Part shown: positions 8,515 through 16,280 of the stretch, piece after piece | How positions within the stretch are numbered: the first letter of the stretch is position 1 | Layout: the number at the start of each line of letters is the position of its first letter | From: an uncultured Eubacterium sp. | Lineage (GTDB): Bacteria > Bacillota > Clostridia > Peptostreptococcales > Anaerovoracaceae | Assembly: GCA_902495595.1 (NCBI GenBank) | Contig: CABUXV010000002.1 | Span: forward strand, 1-64,000 | Length of the DNA: 64,000 bases | Reading direction: 5' to 3' | The notes under the pieces: model-generated | What the model was told of the DNA's origin: nothing | The model's database searches: none | The model's input: the letters and a program-made list of their open reading frames with translations, nothing else | Made by a program: the position numbers and the translations under genes

Positions 8515-9192
8515 GTGATAGGAACATTTGTAAATGTAGGAACGATAATTTTGGGAAGTCTTTTAGGGGGTCTTGTAAAGAAAGTTCTCAAGGAGGAATA
8601 TAGTCAGGGCTTATTTACAGCCATGGGTCTTGCAGCATTCGGCCTCGGGGTAAATTCGGTTGTTCAGAATATGCCTGAAAGCAACTATCCTGTACTTTTT
8701 ATAGCCAGTCTTGCGGCAGGAACTTTGATAGGGAGCATACTGAAAATAGAACACAGGGTAAATCGAATTACCTCAAAACAAAAAGACGGGGGAAAACTTG
8801 GTCACGGTATAGTTTCGGGTTCGTTGATTTTCTGTGTCGGAACGCTGTCTATATTGGGACCTGTACAGAGCGCTCTCTATCAGGACCATACATTTTTATT
8901 TACGAATGCCATGCTGGATTTCGTGACAGCGATGGTATTTGCTGCGACCTATGGAATAGGAATGGCGTTTGCGGCAGGTATATTGCTTTTGTGGCAGGGT
9001 AGCATATATGGCATTACGCTGATGTTGGGAAATTTCATAACTGATAATATGATGACGGAACTTTCCATTGTCGGAGGTTTTTTGATTTTGAGTTCCGGTC
9101 TTGCTATTTTAAATATTAAAGACTGTAAAACGCTTAATATGCTGCCGTCGCTGGCAGTGCCCATAATATGGTGTATAATAGCGGGATGTTAG
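8515..9192 (+). CDS. DUF554 family membrane protein (YqgA-like)
   Basis: The protein begins IGTFVNVGTIILGSLLGG, the typical N-terminus of DUF554 proteins such as E. coli YqgA. It has about six hydrophobic helices over 225 residues. I take GTG 8515 as start, 7 nt after AGAAGGTGAG, in preference to the in-frame GTG at 8503, which lies inside that binding site. DUF554 members are polytopic and of unknown transport or structural role. The gene ends 13 nt before the decarboxylase gene and is probably co-transcribed with it, but no metabolic link is evident. Confidence 0.82.
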   Translation: MIGTFVNVGTIILGSLLGGLVKKVLKEEYSQGLFTAMGLAAFGLGVNSVVQNMPESNYPVLFIASLAAGTLIGSILKIEHRVNRITSKQKDGGKLGHGIVSGSLIFCVGTLSILGPVQSALYQDHTFLFTNAMLDFVTAMVFAATYGIGMAFAAGILLLWQGSIYGITLMLGNFITDNMMTELSIVGGFLILSSGLAILNIKDCKTLNMLPSLAVPIIWCIIAGC

Positions 9193-9205
9193 AGAGGTTA
9201 CTGAT

Positions 9206-10660
9206 ATGTGCAATGCAGCGGGAAATGGAATAAGAGAATTTTTGTTGGAACACGCTGAATTATCACCGGTTTCTTTTCATATGCCGGGGCATAAAGGTTC
9301 GGATATATATAAGCAATATGGATATGAAGCATTTCTTAAAAAGATAATGGACTGTGATATTACGGAAATATGCGGGGCAGATAATTTATTTCAGGCAGAA
9401 GGAATAATAAAGAATGTCGCTTTAAAGTATGAGAAACTTTATCGGGTAAAAAAATCATATCTTTTAGTAAATGGTACAAGCGGAGGTATTATTGCGACAG
9501 TTTTGGCGTCCGTAAAACAGGGGGGAAAACTTATTATGGCAAGAAACTGCCATAAAGCTGTTTTTAATGCAGTCAGGCTCGGCAAAATGGAGCCGGTATA
9601 TGCTTATCCTTCAAGACTTGAAGATTATGATATTTCAGGTCCCATTGAAGCTGAGGAAATAAAAAATCTGCTGGAAAAAAATCCGGATGCTCAGGCGGTA
9701 ATACTTCCAAGTCCCAATTATTACGGTATATGCAGTGATATAAAAGCTATAGCCGATGTGACTCATAGATTTGGGAAAATTCTTATAGTTGATCAGGCTC
9801 ACGGAGCGCATCTTAATTTTATGAAAGGTGTCCCCAAGTCGGCGGAAGAGTCAGGCGCGGATATATCTATAAACAGTACGCATAAGACTCTTGCTTCATT
9901 TACTCAAAGCGCAGTTTTGAATTTGAACTCAGATAAAATTAAAATAGAAGATCTGGAAGATAAGCTGCAGATGACAGAGAGTTCAAGTCCTTCGTATATT
10001 CTCATGGCATCTTTAGATGTAAATGCAGATATCTTAATAAATCATGGCAGTGAATTGTTTGAAAGATGGCAGAAAAATCTTGAATACTTTTATGAACATG
10101 TTAGGGAAATAAAGGGTGTACGCATTGTGAATACGGGGAAGTTCTTTGACAGAACAAAGATAAATATAGATATGAGCGCATGGGGAATAGACGGAATGGA
10201 GCTTGAAAAACGGCTCATTAAAAAAAGAATTTTCTGCGAGCTTACAACAGGAAATATATTAATGTGCATGACAGGCATAGGAAATACGAAAGAAGATATG
10301 AAGATTCTTTTAAATGCGCTTGAAGAAATCGCAAAATCCTGTGAAGAAGACAAGAAGAACATTACCTGTTACGATGAGAAAGGCAAAAATCAAAGGCAGG
10401 AGCTTAAGTACAAAGATATTTGGAATAAAAAGAGACGTATATACGATTTTTCGGGAAGTAAAGAACTGTTGAATATAGATTTATGCGAGGGGAGAATTTG
10501 TGCTTCATCGGTAATACCTTATCCTCCGGGCATCCCATTGATATGTCCCGGTGAGATTATAGAGCGTGATGATATAGAATATGTAAAAAATCTAAGAAAA
10601 ACGGGACAAAAAGTTATAGGAATAAATGATGATGACCAAATAAGTGTTGTCTTTGGATAA
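9206..10660 (+). CDS. PLP-dependent Orn/Lys/Arg decarboxylase family protein
   Basis: This 484-residue fold-type I PLP enzyme belongs to the Orn/Lys/Arg decarboxylase class of the short Firmicute type (SpeA/YaaO/Cad-like). It probably makes a polyamine precursor (agmatine or cadaverine) in the cytoplasm. It has the N-terminal signature MPGHKGSD and LVNGTSGG at about residue 88. The aspartate that contacts the PLP ring nitrogen is in IVDQAHGAHL (about 196), and the Schiff-base lysine is in STHKTLASFTQ (about 229). A C-terminal domain ends with PYPPGIPLICPGE, as in family members. Which amino acid it uses cannot be read from the sequence. A terminator follows directly. Confidence 0.87.
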   Translation: MCNAAGNGIREFLLEHAELSPVSFHMPGHKGSDIYKQYGYEAFLKKIMDCDITEICGADNLFQAEGIIKNVALKYEKLYRVKKSYLLVNGTSGGIIATVLASVKQGGKLIMARNCHKAVFNAVRLGKMEPVYAYPSRLEDYDISGPIEAEEIKNLLEKNPDAQAVILPSPNYYGICSDIKAIADVTHRFGKILIVDQAHGAHLNFMKGVPKSAEESGADISINSTHKTLASFTQSAVLNLNSDKIKIEDLEDKLQMTESSSPSYILMASLDVNADILINHGSELFERWQKNLEYFYEHVREIKGVRIVNTGKFFDRTKINIDMSAWGIDGMELEKRLIKKRIFCELTTGNILMCMTGIGNTKEDMKILLNALEEIAKSCEEDKKNITCYDEKGKNQRQELKYKDIWNKKRRIYDFSGSKELLNIDLCEGRICASSVIPYPPGIPLICPGEIIERDDIEYVKNLRKTGQKVIGINDDDQISVVFG

Positions 10661-10746
10661 CGGTTAAAAGGACAAAGCCTGTTTAGCTTATTATTCAGCG
10701 GCAGACTTTGTAAATACTTCGTTAATATTGATATTTAACATATAAT

Positions 10747-10773
10747 AAAAAAGCGGCTTTGAGCCGCTTTTTT
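10747..10773 (+). terminator. Intrinsic terminator after the decarboxylase
   Basis: AAAAAAGCGGC and GCCGCTTTTTT form a perfect stem around TTTGA (10747-10757 with 10763-10773). Confidence 0.92.
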
Positions 10774-10779
10774 ATTATT

Positions 10780-10902
10780 TAGGAAATATCGATTTATAGA
10801 TATTGAAGCAATATCAACAAAAGCGTCTTGCGAAGTGCCGCCCGCCTGCGGGAAACATGCGTGCATAGAAATCTTTGATTTCGTATATTACCGCTTTTGT
10901 TA
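10780..10902 (+). repeat. Terminator-trailing structured repeat, copy A
   Basis: This is one of four related intergenic elements (others at 25731, 25857 and 46630). It starts with the shared AGGAAATATCG 7 nt after the T-tract of the decarboxylase terminator. It shares the TTGCGAAGTG/CCTGCGGG block and the GAAATC-TTT-GATTTC hairpin with copies B and D. Copy A has a different closing helix: AACAAAAGCG (10816-10825) pairs perfectly with CGCTTTTGTT (10892-10901) around the element's second half. Confidence 0.75.
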
Positions 10903-10913
10903 TATGTGAAAAA

Positions 10914-11570
10914 TTATTTTAGATTTCCATCAATACATACTGTAATTACTTTAAGGCTGATATTTTTACCGCTTTCTTTAATAGCTGCATTTACTGCATA
11001 TTCAAGACCTCCGCAGCAGGGGACTTCCATGCGTGTTAATGTTATGCTGTTTATGTCATTGGATTTAATGATTTCTGCGAGCTTTTCGGAATAATCTATC
11101 ATATCAAGTTTAGGGCAGCCTATTAGAGTTATCTTATTTCGTATGAATTCTCTGTGAAAATCACCGTAAGCGTAGGCGCAGCAATCGGCAGCGATTAAAA
11201 GGTCTGCCTTATCAAAGTAAGGCGCTTTTACAGGTGCAAGTTTTATTTGAACAGGCCAGTTTTTAAGCATACTGTCTAAAGATATATTCTTACTGTCATC
11301 GATATTTTGAACAGAAATACCTGATTGATTTTTTGAAGCCATATTTTTTAAAACAGCTTCTTCATTATAGGCTTCAGCTTCTCTCTCTTCAAAGGATATG
11401 GCATCTGTAGGACATACGGGAAGACAGTCGCCAAGACCGTCGCAGTAATCATCGCGCAAAAGTTTTGCTTTTCCGTTTACCATGCCTATTGCACCTTCGT
11501 GACATGCTTCTGCGCAAAGACCGCATCCATTGCATTTTTCTTCATTTATTTTAATTATTTTTCTTATCAT
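10914..11570 (-). CDS. 4Fe-4S ferredoxin-domain protein
   Basis: The 218-residue cytoplasmic protein has a two-cluster ferredoxin domain at the N-terminus (CNGCGLCAEACHEGA near residue 13, then CDGLGDCLPVCPTDA near 42). After it comes a longer region with a CC pair in ADCCAYAYGDFH, a GCPKLD motif and PCCGGLEY. These Cys-rich motifs suggest additional metal or redox function. Such proteins occur in anaerobes next to Crp/Fnr regulators. The start is the ATG at 11570, preceded by AAGGAGAG, rather than six codons upstream. It is divergent from the Crp/Fnr gene at 11671, and a dyad lies between them, so control by that regulator is likely. Confidence 0.82.
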   Translation of the reverse strand: MIRKIIKINEEKCNGCGLCAEACHEGAIGMVNGKAKLLRDDYCDGLGDCLPVCPTDAISFEEREAEAYNEEAVLKNMASKNQSGISVQNIDDSKNISLDSMLKNWPVQIKLAPVKAPYFDKADLLIAADCCAYAYGDFHREFIRNKITLIGCPKLDMIDYSEKLAEIIKSNDINSITLTRMEVPCCGGLEYAVNAAIKESGKNISLKVITVCIDGNLK

Positions 11571-11640
11571 GTTGAAACTCTCCTTCATGTATTAACTTGA
11601 TTTTGTAATTGGATTTTAATACAATAGAATAAAGTTGTAT

Positions 11641-11654
11641 GTTGTTTTTACAAC
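11641..11654. promoter_or_regulatory. Candidate Crp/Fnr operator between divergent genes
   Basis: GTTGT (11641-11645) and ACAAC (11650-11654) form a perfect dyad with a 4-bp centre, 17 bp before the Crp/Fnr start codon. Five-bp half sites around a short AT centre are typical of this regulator family; the assignment is by position and shape. Confidence 0.5.
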
Positions 11655-11670
11655 GTAATCGGAGAATATT

Positions 11671-12345
11671 ATGAAAAAATATATAGATTTAATAAAAACT
11701 TCAAAGCTTTTTGAAAAAATTTCAGAAAATGATATATATTCCATGCTCAGCTGTCTTTCGACTGAAGAGAAAAATTTATCCAAAGGAGATTATATTTACA
11801 GGGCAGGAGAGAGGTCATCAAAGACAGCTATGGTCTTAGAGGGAATGATTCACATATATAAAGAGGATTACTGGGGCAATAACAGCATTTTGGCTGAAGT
11901 TTCCCAAGGCGAACTTCTGGGTGAAGTATATGCTTTTTTGGATGATGAACCGATGGCAGTCAATGCTGTTGCTGTGAAAGACAGTACGGTTATGCTTATG
12001 GATATGAAAAAAGTATTTACGGTATGCGATTCAATATGTCCGTATCATACGAGACTTATACAGAATTTGGTACATGTAATTTCTGTTAAAAACAGGGAAC
12101 TTACCAGGAAGATGGAACATCTGTCTCAGCGGACGACAAGAGATAAACTTCTGTCATATTTATCGGAGCAGTCGATTAAACACGGAAGCCCAAATTTTGA
12201 GATACCCTTTAACCGGCAGCAGCTTGCAGATTATCTTGCAGTTGACAGGAGCGCCATGTCAAAAGAACTGGGGCGTTTGAGGAAAGAAGGTATTTTGGAA
12301 TTCAGCAAGAGTCATTTCAGTTTGATTGGAAGAGAGATGTATTAA
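11671..12345 (+). CDS. Crp/Fnr family transcriptional regulator
   Basis: This 224-residue regulator has a cyclic-nucleotide-binding-like beta barrel in residues 15-115 (GDYIYRAGE, GELLGEVYAF). A C-terminal winged helix-turn-helix has the recognition helix in QQLADYLAVDRSAMSKELG near residue 188. It lacks the N-terminal Cys cluster of oxygen-sensing Fnr, so the inducer is unknown. It is divergent from the 4Fe-4S protein gene and abuts the next membrane protein gene (ATG directly after the stop). It probably controls the divergent gene and itself through the dyad at 11641-11654. Confidence 0.88.
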   Translation: MKKYIDLIKTSKLFEKISENDIYSMLSCLSTEEKNLSKGDYIYRAGERSSKTAMVLEGMIHIYKEDYWGNNSILAEVSQGELLGEVYAFLDDEPMAVNAVAVKDSTVMLMDMKKVFTVCDSICPYHTRLIQNLVHVISVKNRELTRKMEHLSQRTTRDKLLSYLSEQSIKHGSPNFEIPFNRQQLADYLAVDRSAMSKELGRLRKEGILEFSKSHFSLIGREMY

Positions 12346-13116
12346 ATGAGCAGTATTTTAGTATTTGCATTTTTGTTTTTTATAGGCAGCTGTCTGGGAT
12401 GGTGTATGGAAGTAATATTCAGACGTTTTTTCTCAAAATCAAACCCTGATAGGAAATGGATAAATCCGGGATTTTTGACCGGACCTTATCTTCCGCTTTA
12501 TGGATTTGGTCTTTGGGGGATGTATTTTGTTTCAGGATTGAGCCGCTTTAAAATAACAGGGAATGAAGCGGCAGATATATTGATTGTCCTTGTTGTAATG
12601 GCGGTAACCATGACTCTTATAGAGTATATAGCAGGACTGATATTTATAAAAGGCATGAATTTAAAATTGTGGGATTATACAAATGAGAGAGGAAATATAC
12701 AGGGGATTATATGTCCGCGTTTTTCTGTTGCATGGGGAATGTTAGGGTGTATTTACTACTTTATAATAAATCCTTATGTGATAGGCTGGGTTGTATGGCT
12801 TTCAAAGCATTTGACTTTTTCGTTTTTTATAGGAATGTTTTTTGGAATTTTCATCATAGATTTATGTTATTCCGCAAAACTTTCGGCAGGCATACAAAAA
12901 TTTGCAAAAGAAAAAAACATAGTAATAAAATACGAAGAACTGAAAGAATATATAAGAAAGCAGAGAGACTTGCTTAAGGAAAAGAATAATTTTATATTTG
13001 CATTTAAAACCAGCAGTCCGCTTAAATTACATTTAGAACAATACATAGAGGAAGCGATTAGATCTATAAGTGATGAGGTCAGAAATGAGATTGCAGAGAG
13101 GAAGAGGAGCAAGTGA
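12346..13116 (+). CDS. Membrane protein of the PF06541 'putative ABC transporter permease' family
   Basis: The 256-residue protein has about five or six helices and the family blocks GSCLGWCMEVIFR (about residue 15) and NPGFLTGPYLPLYG (about 44). It ends in a basic, partly coiled cytoplasmic tail. The family is often annotated as an ABC permease, but no ATPase partner is present here and the real role is unknown. It begins at the base after the Crp/Fnr stop codon and overlaps the next gene, so it belongs to a four-gene unit ending with the hydrogenase-like gene. Confidence 0.75.
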   Translation: MSSILVFAFLFFIGSCLGWCMEVIFRRFFSKSNPDRKWINPGFLTGPYLPLYGFGLWGMYFVSGLSRFKITGNEAADILIVLVVMAVTMTLIEYIAGLIFIKGMNLKLWDYTNERGNIQGIICPRFSVAWGMLGCIYYFIINPYVIGWVVWLSKHLTFSFFIGMFFGIFIIDLCYSAKLSAGIQKFAKEKNIVIKYEELKEYIRKQRDLLKEKNNFIFAFKTSSPLKLHLEQYIEEAIRSISDEVRNEIAERKRSK

Positions 13117-13835
13117 TGTGCAGCAGTATAGGGGAAAAAGTAAGAAAACGTATATTTTTATTAAAAGATGATAAATACAGGGAATTTCACAGCAGGCTTG
13201 TACCGGGAGAGGAGAATATAGTCGGCGTAAGAGTTCCTGTTTTAAGACAGTATGCAAAAGAGCTTTCCGGTGAATATAAGAACAATATAGATGAATTGAT
13301 ATCGTCGATAGGCGATGTATACTATGAGGAGATAATGCTGCAGGGAATGATAATAGGTCTGCAGAAGAAAATTCAGGTTCATTGGCTCATGGATAAAATT
13401 GATGAATTTGTTCCTAAAATAAATAACTGGGGAGTATGCGATGTATTTTGCAGCGGACTTAAAGAAGTTAAAAAGCACAGGAAAGAGTTCTATAAGTTTT
13501 TGAAGAAATATCTTGCAAGTGACGAAGAATTTAAAATCAGATTTGGAATTGTAATGCTTTTAGGTTATTTTATAGATGAAGAATATATAGATGATGTATT
13601 AAAGGTCGCAGATGGGATAAAAAATGAGGAATATTATGTTGAAATGGCAGTAGCATGGCTTATATCAATATGTTTTGTTAAGTTTTACGATAAGACGAAA
13701 GCATATATGCAAAACTGCAATCTCAATGACTTTACATATAACAAAGCGCTGCAGAAAGCCAGAGAAAGCTACAGGATAACAAAAGAACAAAAAGATGAAC
13801 TTAATGCAATGAAGAGAAAGGTAAAACGGGTTTGA
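13116..13835 (+). CDS. DNA alkylation repair protein (AlkD-like HEAT-repeat family)
   Basis: This 239-residue, all-helical protein has the AlkD-like pattern of HEAT-type repeats, including VGVRVPVLRQYAKEL near residue 38 and INNWGVCDVFCSGL near 107. AlkD relatives bind alkylated DNA and excise N3- and N7-alkylpurines, although many Firmicute members are untested. The start is ATG 13116, overlapping the previous stop as TGATG, with GAGGAG 6 nt upstream. The 3' end overlaps the hydrogenase-like gene by 4 nt. Its position in a redox-regulated unit is unexpected for a repair enzyme. Confidence 0.8.
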   Translation: MCSSIGEKVRKRIFLLKDDKYREFHSRLVPGEENIVGVRVPVLRQYAKELSGEYKNNIDELISSIGDVYYEEIMLQGMIIGLQKKIQVHWLMDKIDEFVPKINNWGVCDVFCSGLKEVKKHRKEFYKFLKKYLASDEEFKIRFGIVMLLGYFIDEEYIDDVLKVADGIKNEEYYVEMAVAWLISICFVKFYDKTKAYMQNCNLNDFTYNKALQKARESYRITKEQKDELNAMKRKVKRV

Positions 13836-15439
13836 TTAAATTAAGAGAAATCGTAAGGATGATAAATGGAAGACTGCTGTATGGAACGGACGAGATTTTG
13901 GATAGAGAATATTCATATGCGGTAGCTTCAGACCTCATGAGCAATGTAATGCTTGACACTGCTGATGACAGTATATTGATTACAGGGTTGGTAAATCCAC
14001 AGGTTATACGTGCATCTGAAATGATGAATATAACTTGTATTATAATAACGTGTTCAAAACCTGTAAGCGAAACGATGATAGAGCTTGCATCCAATAGGAA
14101 CATAGCTCTTTTGGAGACTAAAGATACTACTTTTACAGTATGCGGCAAGCTGCACAACAGCGGGCTTAGGGAAGGTCCCATATCTTCTCAGAATAATCAT
14201 CTGACATCTATAAAGATGGATTTACAAAGGTGTATCGGTTGTACTCATTGTGTGAGAACATGTCCTACAGAAGCAATACGTATAAGAAAAGGCAAAGCTG
14301 AAATCAATGCAGAACGATGTATAGAGTGCGGTATGTGTGTGAAAGTTTGTCCCAGACATGCTGTTAGCCCTGTAGTTGACAGTCTTGATTCACTAAAGGA
14401 ATATGATTATAAGATTGCCATTCCGGCGTCAGCTTTTTTTGGGCAGTTCAGGAATGTAAAATCAAGAAATCATTTGCTGACAGCTTTAAAAATGGTTGGG
14501 TTTGATGATATATATGAAGAAGCAGTGGGCGCTGAAATGATAAGTTATGAAATAAAGAAGCTCTTAGATATGGGCAAAAGAAAGCTGCCTCTTATTTCCG
14601 CAGGATGTCCCTCTGTTTTAAATCTTATCCAAATAAAGTTTCCGAATTTGATGGATCATGTAATAGATTACAGACCGCCTGTGGAAATTGTTGCAAACAG
14701 GGCAAGACGTGAAGCCAAAAAGAAATTTCCCGGTAAAAATATAGGAATATTCTTTATCGCACCATGTACTGCGAAAATTTCATTTATAAAAGAAAGCGAC
14801 GAGGTGGCAATATCGGATATTGATAAAATGCTGGCAATTTCCGATGTTTATAAATACGTCATGAATAACCTTAAGAATTTAGATGATTCACAGGTCGAAA
14901 ACCTGGAAAAAGCCGGAATGACAGGTTTAAGATGGGCAAGTCCCGGAGGAGAGAGTCTGGCGTTAAATACAGATAAATTTGTAGCTGTGGATGGAATAGA
15001 TAAAGTAATAGATATATTTGAAAAAATAGAGGATGAAAAGTTAGATGGGCTTGATTTTATTGAAACAGAGGCGTGTATAGGTGGATGCGGAGGCGGTTCG
15101 CTTACTGTAGAAAACAGTTATGCAGCGAAAGCTAATATAAAAGTGATAGTTGATGAAGCAAAGCACAAATACGGAGATGAAATTATAAATGTACCGGAAG
15201 ATTCAGATGAACTGGAACGAAATCGTCCTCTCAACTACAGACCTGTTTTGCAGCTGGATGAAGATTTGAACATATCTCTTAAAAAAATGGAAGAAATGGG
15301 ACGTATCTTGAGCAAGCTTCCAGGAATCGACTGCGGTGTATGCGGAGCGCCGACATGTAAGGCTTTCGCTGAAGATGTGGTAAGAGGTATGGCTACGGGC
15401 AGGGAGTGCATAATAGCAAAAGGCGAAAGAAGGGGCTAA
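13832..15439 (+). CDS. Putative sensory [FeFe]-hydrogenase with N-terminal DRTGG-like domain
   Basis: The 535-residue protein begins with a DRTGG-like ligand-binding region (residues 1-110). Next come two 4Fe-4S clusters (CIGCTHCVRTCP at 134, CIECGMCVKVCP at 163) and the hydrogenase large domain with all three H-cluster motifs in variant form: SAGCPS at 256, APCTAK at 310 and EACIGGCGGG at 413. A C-terminal 4Fe-4S domain follows (CGVCGAPTC at 501, Cys 526). Variant H-cluster motifs and extra domains are features of the putative sensory [FeFe]-hydrogenase groups rather than H2-producing enzymes. The start is TTG 13832, overlapping the alkD-like stop. No hydE/F/G maturases are in the window. 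Confidence 0.82.
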   Translation: MIKLREIVRMINGRLLYGTDEILDREYSYAVASDLMSNVMLDTADDSILITGLVNPQVIRASEMMNITCIIITCSKPVSETMIELASNRNIALLETKDTTFTVCGKLHNSGLREGPISSQNNHLTSIKMDLQRCIGCTHCVRTCPTEAIRIRKGKAEINAERCIECGMCVKVCPRHAVSPVVDSLDSLKEYDYKIAIPASAFFGQFRNVKSRNHLLTALKMVGFDDIYEEAVGAEMISYEIKKLLDMGKRKLPLISAGCPSVLNLIQIKFPNLMDHVIDYRPPVEIVANRARREAKKKFPGKNIGIFFIAPCTAKISFIKESDEVAISDIDKMLAISDVYKYVMNNLKNLDDSQVENLEKAGMTGLRWASPGGESLALNTDKFVAVDGIDKVIDIFEKIEDEKLDGLDFIETEACIGGCGGGSLTVENSYAAKANIKVIVDEAKHKYGDEIINVPEDSDELERNRPLNYRPVLQLDEDLNISLKKMEEMGRILSKLPGIDCGVCGAPTCKAFAEDVVRGMATGRECIIAKGERRG

Positions 15440-15539
15440 ACGCTCCCTAAAAGCGCTAAGCGTAATTTGTCTTAAGGCTGGGAATATTTGACATATAGGA
15501 AGTGATAATTTGATTGGATGGCTGGTGATAAAATCGAAA

Positions 15540-15793
15540 ATATCCAAAAATCCGGTATCCTCTATAGATTTGGTTAAAATTCTGCATATATTGTCGCTTG
15601 AAAAAACGTCAACGACCAAGATGGGCGTTTATAAGGTGATTTTGGATAAAAAAAAGCCAATGATTTACATATATTCCCATTAAAATGACCAAAATAGCCT
15701 TTAATCCGGGATTTTGGATAATCCTGATGGTTGGGTCATGAAAAATAAGCGGATTTTATCCAAAACATACGCTTGAACTGCGTTTTTGGATAA
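15540..15793 (+). repeat. Four-unit 72-bp-period inverted-repeat array, copy 1
   Basis: Four units each consist of a TTATCCAAAA-like box and a TTTTGGATAA-like box about 18 bp apart, with units about 34 bp apart. Forward boxes are at 15568 (degenerate), 15640, 15712 and 15784, exactly 72 bp apart. Reverse boxes are at 15540, 15612 (weak), 15685 (shifted by 1) and 15756. A homologous array lies inverted at 55646-55899 with the same 254-bp length. The sequence between boxes is also partly conserved. There is no coding frame, and the function is unknown. Confidence 0.8.
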
Positions 15794-15852
15794 TCGCATA
15801 GTGCAGACAGAAATGGATTACGCAACCTGAAACATCTGTTAAGTAAAAACAC

Positions 15853-15881
15853 TTGACAGTGAGAATTGCCTGATATATACT
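15853..15881 (+). promoter_or_regulatory. Strong sigma-A promoter for the ylxM-ffh operon
   Basis: A perfect TTGACA (15853-15858), a 17-bp spacer and TATACT (15876-15881) lie 20 bp before the ylxM start codon, giving a very short leader. Confidence 0.88.
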
Positions 15882-15901
15882 GTCATGGCGAGGTGAATTC
15901 C

Positions 15902-16276
15902 ATGAAGATAGACGATATTACCAAGGCGAGCCTGCTGTATGATTTTTACGGAGGTCTTTTAACGGAAAGACAGCGTGAAGTTTTAAGACTGTATCATGAA
16001 GAAAATTTATCCCTTGCGGAGATAGGCGGGGAATTTTCCATAAGCAGGCAGGCAGTTCACGACGCTTTAAAAAATGCGGAGAAAGCTCTTAATCAATATG
16101 AAGAAACATTGGGACTTGTGTCCGAATTTAAAAAGAGCAATGATGCTGTAAATGAAATAGATATAATAATTGACGATATGGTTGGATATCTTGAAAATAA
16201 TAAAGATAAATACGATAAAAGTTTTGTTGAAAAGCTTTACAGAATCAGAGATATCATAGATAAACTGGAGGAATGA
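15902..16276 (+). CDS. ylxM: YlxM-like DNA-binding protein (SRP operon)
   Basis: The 124-residue protein belongs to the UPF0122 family encoded directly before ffh in Firmicutes. Its N-terminal sigma-70 region 4-like helix-turn-helix is visible as LTERQREVLRLYHEENLSLAEI and SISRQAVHDALK in neighbouring helices, and a charged coiled region follows. Members modulate SRP function and may bind DNA or RNA. The start is ATG 15902, 6 nt after GAGGTG, rather than the in-frame ATG upstream, which overlaps the -10 region. Ffh begins 4 nt after its stop. Confidence 0.85.
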   Translation: MKIDDITKASLLYDFYGGLLTERQREVLRLYHEENLSLAEIGGEFSISRQAVHDALKNAEKALNQYEETLGLVSEFKKSNDAVNEIDIIIDDMVGYLENNKDKYDKSFVEKLYRIRDIIDKLEE

Positions 16277-16280
16277 TTCC

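Noticed and set aside
13116..13835. Sulfatase or transport function for the AlkD-like gene
   Set aside because: HEAT-repeat pattern and motifs fit the DNA alkylation repair family; no membrane helices or metal motifs are seen.
15540..15793. CRISPR array
   Set aside because: The unit is an inverted pair with variable interiors and only four copies; true CRISPR repeats are near-identical along their whole length, and no cas gene is present.
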